DNA of 64,000 bases from NCBI GenBank assembly GCA_031841125.1, contig CM063106.1:32918001-32982000 (forward strand). The letters run 5' to 3'. Shown one piece after another: positions 54,950 to 64,000 of the stretch; position 1 is the first letter of the stretch; every line of letters begins with the position of its first letter. Source of the DNA: Acanthococcus lagerstroemiae. Taxonomy: Eukaryota; Arthropoda; Insecta; Hemiptera; Eriococcidae. The position numbers and the translations under genes were made by a program. Below the pieces are notes generated by a model, which saw only the letters and a list, made by a program, of their open reading frames with translations, was not told where the DNA came from and ran no database searches.

Positions 54950-55330
54950 AACAAAGTTAGCTACTGAAAACATTGAATTATCCGCAGCGTTCCGCTACTT
55001 ACTCGCAGTAAAATGAAACGCTGCTGTATATCCAACATTCAACTGCTGAATGCTGCTAAGTCTTATCATCCACATCAGCAGTGTAGTGGACAATTGTTTT
55101 AAATCGCTGCGTAACGCTGCTGTCTCTATGTGTACTCTGCGGAATCATTTCAAAATCCGCAGCAAGCAACTCTTGAGGTCTGCTGTTAGATCTACTCACA
55201 TCGCAGCGTAACGCTGCAGAATTGTATAAACGCTGCATCGAATCTAACAATTTCGCAGCGGAAAACTGAAAATCCGCTACAACCAGGAGCTGAATTTTGA
55301 CCGATTTCGTCAATAGGGATAGTGAGGTTG
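54950..55330. repeat. GCAGC/GCTGC-rich block, third occurrence, inverted
   Basis: The same GCAGC-dominated composition as 30912-31270, with motifs CCGCAGCG, CGCTGCTG and TCGCAGCGTAACGCTGCAG. It ends TTTCGTCAATAGGG, the complement of the start of the block in the tandem copies. It is not a simple copy; sequence between the GCAGC cores is diverged. Confidence 0.6.
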
Positions 55331-55354
55331 ATCGCACGTCTTTATTCATTTATT

Positions 55355-56010
55355 CGCGACTTAACAAAAGTGGTTTGTGATATGTTGTGTGAGTGCTCTC
55401 CAAATTGTCAATCGGGTATTATTCAGGGTTTCTTCCACTTCTATCGAGTCTGCATTTATATTGAGAATTACTTCGGGCACAATAGATTTCAATGAATTTG
55501 TTAATATTGAAATAGGAGTTTCCTCGAGTTCAACACAGCGTCTGAAAACCTCAGATTGCTGAGCCGGTCCCCATCTATATTCAGGCCCTTTCCCTCCCAG
55601 TTGTGGAATACTTCCTCCAAAAGACAATTGAACAGATTTGGGGATACAGGGTCCGTTGATTCCAAAGTAATGGCCCATTTTATCAAGACGTACCCTCCTC
55701 CTTGGATTTTCGTAGATTTTTTCTATTATTCTTATCAACTTCCTTGGTACTCCTTATCTCCAAAGGGTTTCCCACAGTGCTGGGAGCAATATCGAGTCAA
55801 AAACTTTCTGAAAGGTTATCTGCAGTATGTTGAGAAAAGAATTTAAATAATTACAATCAGGGCTGGCATATTTTGAAATCGTTTCATTATTGTCACGTAA
55901 TTCCACATTACTAAATGAATTTTGTAATCCATTCATCATCACATGCAGCACATAACGGAACGAAAAAATTGTATTAAAAATCATATTATTTAAATTCCGA
56001 AGTGGAAACA
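55355..56010 (-). pseudogene. Degraded LINE reverse transcriptase fragment
   Basis: Read on the minus strand over several frames: FQKVFDSILLPALWETLW (cf. 'KAFDS....LW..L', motif A), IRIIEKIYENPRRRVRL, then SPNLFNCLLEEVFHNWEGKG (motif B region) and LSNLRFSDAV (motif C region, catalytic Asp pair partly lost). It resembles the RT in the tandem unit but is far more diverged. It sits between the GCAGC block and the P-like end block. Confidence 0.7.
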
Positions 56011-56289
56011 TGGATACCAGGAGAAGGCATTTTCGGTTGAACAGAAGTTACAAATGCTTATTTGTGGAATGTTATTTCCGATTGAAATCGTTGAGTACAG
56101 TTATAAGCAGAGCATGAATGCACCATGATGTTCAACCATAATAGTAATATTTCATGTGAAAATCAAAAACAACTGAATGAACCAGATTTATCGGAAATTA
56201 TTTGAAAACACCAGCTCGTAAACAAGTCGTAAACTGAGCATCAGGTGAGTTTGATAATGGTGATATGATAACTGAGTTTGTCCTTTTGC

Positions 56290-56397
56290 CACAACGTGAC
56301 GTCACTGCAACATTTCATTGTTGCTTCACGGCAGATGCATTATAGTATTAGAGTTGAGCTGCGTCTATGTGTATATGGTCGAAGGTCGAGACCTCGT
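56290..56397. repeat. Inverted copy of the P-like element end block
   Basis: Carries TTGCCACAACGTGACGTCAC (56287-56306) and GTCTATGTGTATATGGTCGA (56360-56379) followed by GGTCGAGACCTC. These are the complements of the blocks at 29718-29816 and their copy-2 counterparts. Together with 54950-55330 it appears to mark a second, oppositely oriented element of the same family whose middle has been replaced. Confidence 0.6.
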
Positions 56398-56399
56398 TT

Positions 56400-57135
56400 A
56401 CAATTGAGGACCTAATGTCCAAAACGCGCTTAGTCCAAAAAACGAAACGTTGGGAAACGAAAAAAACATTCTGACTCGCGAACGATAAGTTGTAACACTG
56501 ATTCAATTGCCCTGATAGGAAGAGGAGGGGTCAATGCTAATACCACTCAATTATGAAGGTTGGAGAGTGGAGGAAGTCGTGGACTTAGCTCGTTTTGGCA
56601 GACCATGCCATACTTGTGAAAGGTCAAAATTCGTACATCTTGACCTAGAAACTGTCAGAAATCGGAAAATACCAGTGAACAAGGCACGCGTGAACAATGC
56701 CCCCTCCCTCCACCCTTCGGACATCCTTTGTACCCCCCCCCCCCCGAACAAGAAGAAGCATGTACAACTTACAGTCGTAAGAGTCTTATACTCATAAAAT
56801 TTAAAAAAAAAAAACGAGTACGTCAGCATTATAAAAAAGAACGAAAGACAGGTTTAGCTGCTCTAATTTGCGATAAAATCGTGAAACCACCTCTCAAAGG
56901 TGCCTTTTGACTTCCTCCACCAGATTGCGCTGAAACTCGATTTTTGATTTTTTGAACTAAGTGCGTTTTGGAATTCAGGTTTTCAATTTTTCTATCTTAC
57001 CAGTTATGTTCGTCAAGTAAAATTGGTGCCCTCCTTCGACATGAAATTTGGATTGCAGTGGCGCAATGTGGAGGGAAGCGATAGCGACAAGCGCGCAAAA
57101 CTCAACCCTATACGGGGAGTTGTTTAGAGAGAAAT
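56400..57135. other. Unrecognised stretch
   Basis: Includes a poly-C run (about 56731-56745) and a poly-A run (56802-56813). A plus-strand frame (56534-56797) and its opposite-strand frame show no recognisable domain. No gene is supported. Confidence 0.4.
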
Positions 57136-57139
57136 TTAC

Positions 57140-57540
57140 CCTTGTAGGGTGAAGTACGAAATTCGGAATTGACAGAGCAAAATGGTACCAAATGAGAACA
57201 AAAGTACTGTGCAAAATTTGATTAGTTATTCTAATTCGAAGAGGTCTTCTGTCATTATCCCTACAACCAATATTTTCTAATATTCGGTTAGGGGGTAAAG
57301 TACCAACTTTGTGATTGATAGGACAAAATGGTGTTACATGAATGCAAAATTATGGAACATGCGTTGTAGAATTCCAACTGTCGGGGGTAGCATGTCTTCA
57401 GCACTCTTCCTCTCAGCAACCAAAATATGTTAATATCTCGGATAGGGTGAAGTGCGAAAATTGGAACTGACAGTACAAACTGGTACTAAATGAGTACAAT
57501 AGGACCAACATTTTCAGCTAGAAAGAGCTGGCGACATAAA
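57140..57540. repeat. Degenerate ~145-bp tandem repeat
   Basis: Three units, with recurring parts 'TAGGGTGAAGT.CGAAA.T.GGAA.TGACAG..CAAA.TGGTAC.AAATGAG.ACAA', start near 57145, 57291 and 57437. The middle unit is the most diverged. Confidence 0.6.
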
Positions 57541-60500
57541 CTAATTGTTTAAGATTCGTTTAAGCTCTTTAAAATGTTTCAGCAGGCTCATTTGAGACTC
57601 TGTAAAGTTGCCATTTGTAAAACGTTTTTTTATTTCAATATTTCTCGGGAAAATGGCCCCATTGCCTACCTCGTTATCCGCGCCTGGTTTCATCGTGAAA
57701 ATTGAATTAATTTTAAGAGCTTTCACGGTTTACGGCGCGTACGTACAGCATTAATGAGGAATTAGGCATTAAATGCGGCTGCAAATGTAAAATGCCACTA
57801 GGTGAAAACATCATCGTGTGGAAACGGACCGCCGAAACGAAAAAGGAAAACGAAAAGCGAAAATGCTTACGACGAAAAACAAATTACAGGTACACTCGGC
57901 ACAGAGTGGAGCAAAGTTATTTTTCAGAAAATTAGTTTCTATTACCTTAGGGTATCGATGCAATGTTCTAAATGGCCGACGTTTAAACTAAGTAATGTTT
58001 TACCGAAACGCCGCTTATTTATGTGTGTCAGCTCCGTTCCCGAGCAAATGAATGTAGTTAAAAGAACTGACAACAAGAACCATTTAGTTGTACGTGAAAT
58101 AATTAGAAATTAGTCGAGCCACTGAGCAAGATTATTTCGCTTTTTGCCGCGCAGTTTTTATATTCGATTCGCGGGGCGTAAAGTGCTTTTTTTTTTTAAT
58201 CTACGCCACAAATATGTACAAAATTTCGGGACTGCTCTGGCAAACGGCCCAATATTTGGCGCACCAAAAGAAATGGGACCGAGTCACCAGGCCAAGAACA
58301 TGTTTTTGATACGTGATAAGGAAATGATTTACGCTTTAGCGCGAGCAAATTTGTATACCCGAAGCTCAGTTTCATTGTTCTCTTTAGTGAACACATTTCT
58401 ATATCATGACCTCATGCCTCGATTCTATTCCAATGAATTTTCCTTCAAGCTGTCGTTTAGTGTATATGTTACGCTACATGGTGTAAATTCGGGATCGAAC
58501 ATGAATTCCCGGGCAAGTACGTTGTATTCCAGCGTCATTGGGCTGTCGTGTTAATGACTGGGATATGACGTAATTTACATAGCTATTTGAGCCATGTTGG
58601 TACACGTTCAAATTATCATCACTTCCCGAGTTGATCGACCTTGCCCAGTACAGTTCGGGAAATGACGTGCGCGTTATTGTATTATACTGTCTAAAATGTT
58701 CCAAAATGTCAACTAAATGACTAAATTTTCCGAAAAATGTCGATTTCGAAGATTCATGTGTGTGTGGGAGAGGGGCTCACTCCACCCTTGCATATTTCAT
58801 ATTATAGATTATCTGTTTCGTCAATTTTGGTCGAATTTGGTCGACTTTGAACGAGTTCGGTTATTGTTGACCTATTCGAGCCAAATAAAGAAATCTCGCC
58901 TTTGGACCTCAGGCTTCCTGGTACCCGATGCGCCATCACTTACGCTCTAGTTACCCAGTTACCCGCGGAAAAGTTACCGATTTGTTACCCTCGGGTTACC
59001 CTTGTTCCCGTTTAGTTATCCCGGTCACTGGTGGGATTTTGTGCATCGGGTACACATTCCCAGAGGGGTACGTCCTATTACTGTACACCTTGAATTTCTA
59101 TATTCTTTCACGCTCTATAATTAGATGTTGATGCATACAACACGAAAATCATAATTTTATCCTGAGTTCATGCGAAATGACAACGAGACGAAGCAAAATA
59201 AAAATTAGCGCAGTGGCGAATATCTCGCTATTCTAGTGGCGCTGGCGATAGTTGCGATAGTACACGAGACAAACTCGAACAATAATCAGTCTTTGCGGAA
59301 TAATGAGAAGGGTGAGAGGGCATAGCCCCCTTCCTGCCCCGTTTTCACTAATTCGTGTTAATTGTTAATTTCTTACCAAAATCAGGGCAGGAAGGGGGCT
59401 GCGCCCCCTCTCCTTCTTGTAATTCTGTCAGTATTGGTTACGGTTTAGGCTCAAAGCTTGGATCACTCGCTCCTCGCACTATTTTTTCAACATTTTAGCA
59501 CGGGAAGATAGGAACGCAGTGCACAGAACGCCTCACGTCTGTTTCTATAAACCTCGTACCTCAATCGCTGTGTAATTGGCTGAAACATCACGGCGTTGTA
59601 TTACCTTCAACGTACTTCGTGAGTTCGTGTACCGCTGCCATTCACTACTCATATCAAGATGGCGCAAAATGCCAAGATTTCCCAAGATGTATTGGGAAAT
59701 CTTGAGACAGTCCGGTCCAATTCTAATATTATCTGAAATTTACAAGACTTCCCTAGTAAATTGTAGACAAAATGGGTGTTCACGATATTTCCCGGTCTTT
59801 AACGTCATTATCAGATTTACATAATGTACCGTAACATATATAATAGTCATACAGATTTATTAATACTTGAAATTGGGTGATATTAGATTGAGTTTTCTTT
59901 ACAGTGTAGCTGCTGTAGCATAATTTCCCGAAAGTCCAGATGTCCCGCTCAAATTTCGGAATAAGATTCATGGAAAGACAAGTCCCTCCACAAACATTAT
60001 CTATGGGAAATCGCCGGAAGTAGATTGCCGACTGTGAAGGCTAATAACTCCCGCAAGGGAACGTTCGGCCTACTATCACCATACTTACAGGTATTTAACC
60101 ACAGACCACCACCAAGCCCCACGGGGGTCTGGGCGAGTTCAAGATGACTCATGCCACCAGCGTACTTCGCAAGCGAAGTAGTGTTGCAAACCGGAGCCAT
60201 CAGGATGAACGCAAATAAGGTAGGAACTCCCTATTCATGTCCCTGAATGAAAAGAGATGTCTACCAAAGGGAAATCTAATTTTGAAAAAGTCCAGAGATG
60301 CCATGTACCGTAAATCAAATACTTAGCCCAGTGGTACGTCTGTGCACTATCGAAAAAAGAAATAGAAAAAATAAAGTTGTTCCAAGAGTTCACTTCACTG
60401 AAATTAACACAGTACAAAAATACTACGTGTATTTTAATTAATAAAAGAAAATTCATGAACGAAGACAACAATAAAATAAATAAATTGCGGTGCAATTGAT

Positions 60501-61770
60501 TTACTCGACGGTTAATATGGAGCCAGTAGTGAAAGCAAAAAGTAAGTAAATTTATTGTAGAATACTATGAGGACATAACATTTGAGATTTTTAGCAATCT
60601 TAGTGTGCATAATTGCCCAATCACTGATGACTGACGTCAACAATGTAAGGTTGGTGAAGATGGCAAAAATGAGTGGAGGCTAAGATGCCGCACTTCCCGC
60701 TGCGGAAAAATCACAATTTCTGTCAATCTGTCACTGACAAATTGAGCCAAATCGAGTCAGACCCTGTGTCACAGCTGAAACTCTGCCCACCGGAGTAATC
60801 GTTGACAGAAGGTGCCAGAATGTCATTGTAATGACAGAATTTTTTCATTTTTTTGTCACACGGTGAAACGCAGAGCAACGTGAAGGTTTTGTGTTTTGTA
60901 CTTCGTGTGCGTATCTTTTCCTTTGCGCTAGCCTCGTTATGGTAAGTTAAAAAGGCGCCATCGCGTATTTAATGGAGCTTAGCCGACCTATGCGGCATCT
61001 TATCCGCCCTCAGAAACACTTCATCAAAAGTTGGATATTCGCACAACGTCATTGTTTTTTGGTAATTCAAACGTGAAACTTTATTTTCATCATATTATAT
61101 GATGTACTACAGACCATAGTGTATATATATACTTCAAAATATTCTCAATTTGACTTCATAACCACGAGATATGGCAATTCACAGAAAGGTGCGGCATCTT
61201 TGCCACCTTTACCCTATTGTAGGGTGCGTTACTCGACATTAATAGATATTTCAGCCGTAATGAAAAAAAACAAAAACAAAAACAAAAAAAAAAAAAAAAA
61301 AACTGTTTTTCGAAAATTCCACGCATTTTTGCGATATGTTTTCTAAAGAAAAGTTGTATGGAATTTGTTTTACAGAAAATTTAATGAAGAACATTTTATG
61401 TTATTTGCATTTTTGTCCTAAAGTAAATATTTTTTTAGATAACTACGATTCAGCGAGTGAAGATCGATTATGAAAGAAAAACATAAAATCCACGTTCCTC
61501 GAAGCTTTCACACATTATTGCGATTATCTCGGTAAACATGCGTTTTACAGAAAAGTTTTATAGAATATTTTTTATAGGAAATTTAACAAGAAATATTTTA
61601 TGTTATATGCTTTTCGGTCCTGAAGTTGATATATATATATATTCCGAGATATTCGCGGGTTTTTGTACAATCTCAGTATTACACATAATTTCAAGATCAA
61701 AGCCGCATGGGTTAATGACCTCAGATTGAGCTCAAATTTTTTATGGCGAATTTCTGGGTCCATTGGAACA
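57541..61770. other. Unrecognised stretch with small repeats
   Basis: Frames of 103 codons (57802-58113) and 136 codons (58144-58554) on the plus strand show no domain I recognise and no clear exon structure. TACCCGATGC (58921) and GCATCGGGTA (59043) form a small inverted pair around a segment rich in GTTACCC, which may be a tiny MITE. A poly-A run is at about 61287-61303. No gene is supported. Confidence 0.4.
59307..59416. repeat. GC-rich inverted repeat (hairpin)
   Basis: Arms 59307-59339 and 59384-59416 are near-perfect complements built around GGGCAGGAAGGGGGCT, with a second layer GGGGGCTGCGCCCCCT in the right arm that can fold on itself. The loop of about 44 bp is AT-rich. It stands out by composition from its AT-rich surroundings. 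Confidence 0.85.
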
Positions 61771-61779
61771 AATTTCAGT

Positions 61780-61930
61780 GCGACCCTAATCAACTGGCGA
61801 AAACTTGTAAAATAAGGGACATCCTAGTATCCGCCTATAGCATCACATTCCAAAAGCTTCGATCCTTCTCTTCTCTGCTTTTCCTATGGTCCAAATTTCA
61901 CATCCATACAAACGCTATACTCCAGACATA
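61780..61930 (-). pseudogene. Short LINE RT-tail fragment
   Basis: The minus strand reads, with one frame change, KTYVWSIAF.YGCEIWTIG, KAEKRRIEAFGM and WCYRRI, close to the 'W(S)..LYG.ETWT..K....R.EAFEMWC.RR(M)' motif of insect LINEs. About 45 codons remain, with stops. Confidence 0.6.
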
Positions 61931-61939
61931 AGTTTTCAA

Positions 61940-62045
61940 AAATAATTCCCCAAAGTCTCATGGCGATCGGATGAACAGTGTAGTAAAGTCTGCAGACGGT
62001 TGTTAATAGAAACTTCCATGGAAATATGAAGGACAGACAGACAGA
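61940..62045 (+). repeat. LINE-type 3' tail with GACA microsatellite
   Basis: The phrase 'TGGCGATCGGATGAACAGTGTAGTAAAGTC' followed by GGACAGACAGACAGAC resembles the 3' ends of RTE-type elements in insects, which often finish in ACAG-type microsatellites. It is on the opposite strand to the RT fragment beside it, so it is a different insertion. Confidence 0.45.
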
Positions 62046-62706
62046 CTATACCGGGTGTTCCGCGAAAGTTACCCCCCAATTTTTTCCCCGAACTGATCGG
62101 CGGATCTTTGTCGGACAAATTGCCATCTTCCTGCGGTAAGGTCTAGTTTCTCTAGGGCTTGAAAAATTTTCTCCGCCATTTATGGGGGGCTGTAATGTGC
62201 CACAAACTTCGGGAATCTTAAATGTAAAAGTATGCCTTTATGCGCATTGCTTGATAAGGGCATATCCTGCAAAATACGAATCCGTGAAAAAATTTTCAAA
62301 ATTCATCAATTTTGGGGGGCAAGGGGCCTAAAGATGACCAAATCCATCAGAAATCAAGTGTCTTAACCTAGCAAACAAGCAATTGAAAGGGAGGTTTTCG
62401 AGGTCACGGATTCCAAATACACGATTTAATCCGGTTTGGGACTTTGAAATCCAAATTTTCAACCTAAAATTGGTTCCATAATCACAAATTTTTGACTTTC
62501 TGAATGCAGATTATTAAAGTGGCTTCACGCACACCGTTGAATAGGGAACTTCCTCCAGAGTATGAATCCATAGAAACATTTTTAAATCCATCAAATTTGA
62601 GGGTAAAGGGGGCCTAGAGATAACCAAAATCTGTCCAAAATTGAAGTATCATGACTTAGCAAACAGACTATCGAAAAGGGGGGTTTTCGAGGTCGCTGAT
62701 TCCGAA
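62045..62706. repeat. Inverted-repeat arm, complement of the left-hand arm
   Basis: Starts TATACCGGGTGTTCCGCG and runs through complements of the ~295-bp units found at 640-1690 ('GAGGTCACGGATTCCAAA', 'GGGGGGCAAGGGGCCTAAAG'). It holds about two units, fewer than the left side, and switches abruptly to the satellite at 62707. Confidence 0.75.
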
Positions 62707-64000
62707 TGTCACACGGAAAAATCTCCGCTGATTTTTAAGGAAGTTCACAGAAAATTTGTTGGGAAAAAATTCCAAGACTTTCCAAAGAATTTTTTTGAAA
62801 ACGTCGGTGATTTTTAAGGAATTTCATCGAAAATTGTTGGAAAATATTCCGATAACGTCCGAAGAATCTCATCGGAAATCTTTAGAAAAAATTTCCTATG
62901 ATTTCCAAGAAATTTCATCTAAATTCTTCAAGAAAATTTTTCGATAATTTTTGAAGTATTTCTGGGAAATACTCGGGAAAATCTCTGATAATTTTTAAAG
63001 AATTTCATTGGAACTCCGAAAGAATCTCCGATAAATTTTAAGGAATTTTATCGGAAATTGTTTAAAAAATTCCAATAATTTCCAAAGAATTTCTTCAGAA
63101 ATGTTGGAAAAAATCTCCAATAAATTCTAAGGAATTTTATCGGAAATTGTTGGAAACTAATTCTGATAATTCCCGAAGAATCTCATCGAAATCTTTAGGA
63201 AAAATTTCCAATGATTTCCAAAAAGATTTCATTGAACTCTTCGAGAATATTTTCCGATAATTTATTTTGAATTATTAAACCATTGGAGTATTCCCCCGAA
63301 TATTTCCTATGACAGGCTTCAAAAATGATCGGGAAAACTTCCTCGAAGAATTTTGATGAAACTTTTGGGAAATTAGGAAATTCTTTTTTAAGGTTTCCGA
63401 TGATATTCTTCGGACATTATCAATTTTTCCCAACAATTTCCGATGAAATTCCTTAAAATTTATCGGAGATTTTTCTCGAGTATTTCTCAGAAATACCTCA
63501 AAAATTATCGAAAAATTTTCTTGAAGAATTTTGATGAAACTTTTTTAGAAATCACTGGAAATTTTTCTAAAGATTTCCGATGAGATTCTATGGACATTAT
63601 CGGAATTTTTTCCAAAGATTCCCGATGAAATTCCTTAATAATCATATCCGAGATTTTTTCCGTTTCCAAAGAAATTCTTCTTTACAATTTATCGGAGACT
63701 TTCCCGAGTTCCGATGAATTTCTTTTTTAATTCTAGGAGATTTTCCTAGCATTTCCGATGAAATTCCTTAAAATCTATCGCAGATTTTTCCCGAGTTCCG
63801 ATGAAATTCCGTAGAAGGAATTCTTTGGAAATTATTGGATTTTTTTTTCCAACAATGCCGATGAAATTCCCGAAAAATCATCCGAGATTCCGTAAAATGT
63901 ATCAGAGATTTCCCCCGAAGTTTCCGAAGAAATTCTCCGGAGATTATCGAACATTTTTTCTGACGAGTATCGATAAAATTCTTCAAAAATCATCGAAGTT
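62707..64000. repeat. Degenerate satellite forming a large palindrome (window edge)
   Basis: From 62707 to about 63280 the satellite motif is in minus orientation (GGAATTTCATCGGAAA). From about 63310 to the end it is in plus orientation (TTTCCGATGAAATTCC). The block therefore folds back on itself around 63290. The plus-oriented half matches bases 1-400 of the window in direct orientation. Confidence 0.75.

Noticed and set aside
57802..58554. Two plus-strand frames of 103 and 136 codons
   Set aside because: No recognisable domain, no codon preference, no splice context; they are likely chance frames.
59997..60200. 67-codon minus-strand frame with fairly even composition
   Set aside because: No domain recognised; the GC-richer composition may be a foreign repeat, but there is no support for a gene.
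1..64000. Prokaryotic-type features (operons, CRISPR, ribosome binding sites, integrons)
   Set aside because: The window is clearly eukaryotic: spliced exons, LINEs, Penelope-like and DNA transposons, with no compact gene arrays.

Overview
This is a eukaryotic, AT-rich, repeat-dense window, almost certainly from an arthropod and most likely an insect. The main clue is an intron-containing gene of the pickpocket branch of DEG/ENaC sodium channels, with AG/GT-bounded exons, embedded in non-coding DNA. The rest is a typical insect mix of mobile elements: RTE-like LINEs, Penelope-like elements, pogo, P-like and hAT/Tc1-type DNA transposons. No rRNA, tRNA or CRISPR was seen. All assignments come from reading the sequence by eye; no search was run.

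Layout. 1-1690 and 62045-64000 are halves of the same large fold-back repeat: a roughly 295-bp tandem unit joined to a degenerate satellite built on TTTCCGATGAAATTCC. 4180-5727 is a TA-flanked inverted-repeat element with a hAT-type MITE nested inside it (5010-5625). 8541-15177 (+) holds six exons of the DEG/ENaC gene. They cover the extracellular Cys-rich region, TM2 and the C-terminus; the TM1 end was not found. Its large intron contains two LINE scraps and a deleted Penelope-like element. 18366-19377 is a broken pogo-type transposase with a C-terminal PHD-like zinc finger.

21896-52801 consists of two head-to-tail copies of one ~15.45 kb unit, joined at a 3-base TCA microhomology. Each copy carries a hAT MITE, a broken RTE-like LINE, a P-element/THAP9-like transposase fragment with a GCAGC-rich end, a Penelope-like element (RT plus GIY-YIG, bounded by a clear target-site duplication), and the left end of a further transposon. 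The copies differ at many sites in their first ~2.2 kb and are almost identical in the other ~13 kb. This means either recent gene conversion or an assembly or haplotype artefact.

The last transposon is complete only after copy 2 (51915-54904). It has ~390-400 bp terminal inverted repeats and a two-frame, intron-containing gene for a FEN/XPG-like (PIN-fold) nuclease with a CXC-like cysteine tail. No DDE transposase is visible in it. It resembles the nuclease part of Academ-type elements and is the best candidate here for something poorly described. The Penelope-like elements carry good hammerhead-ribozyme motifs in their inverted ends.

55355-62045 holds LINE remnants, a ~145-bp tandem array, a GC-rich hairpin and unrecognised DNA. 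Apart from the channel gene, nearly every coding trace here is mobile-element debris.
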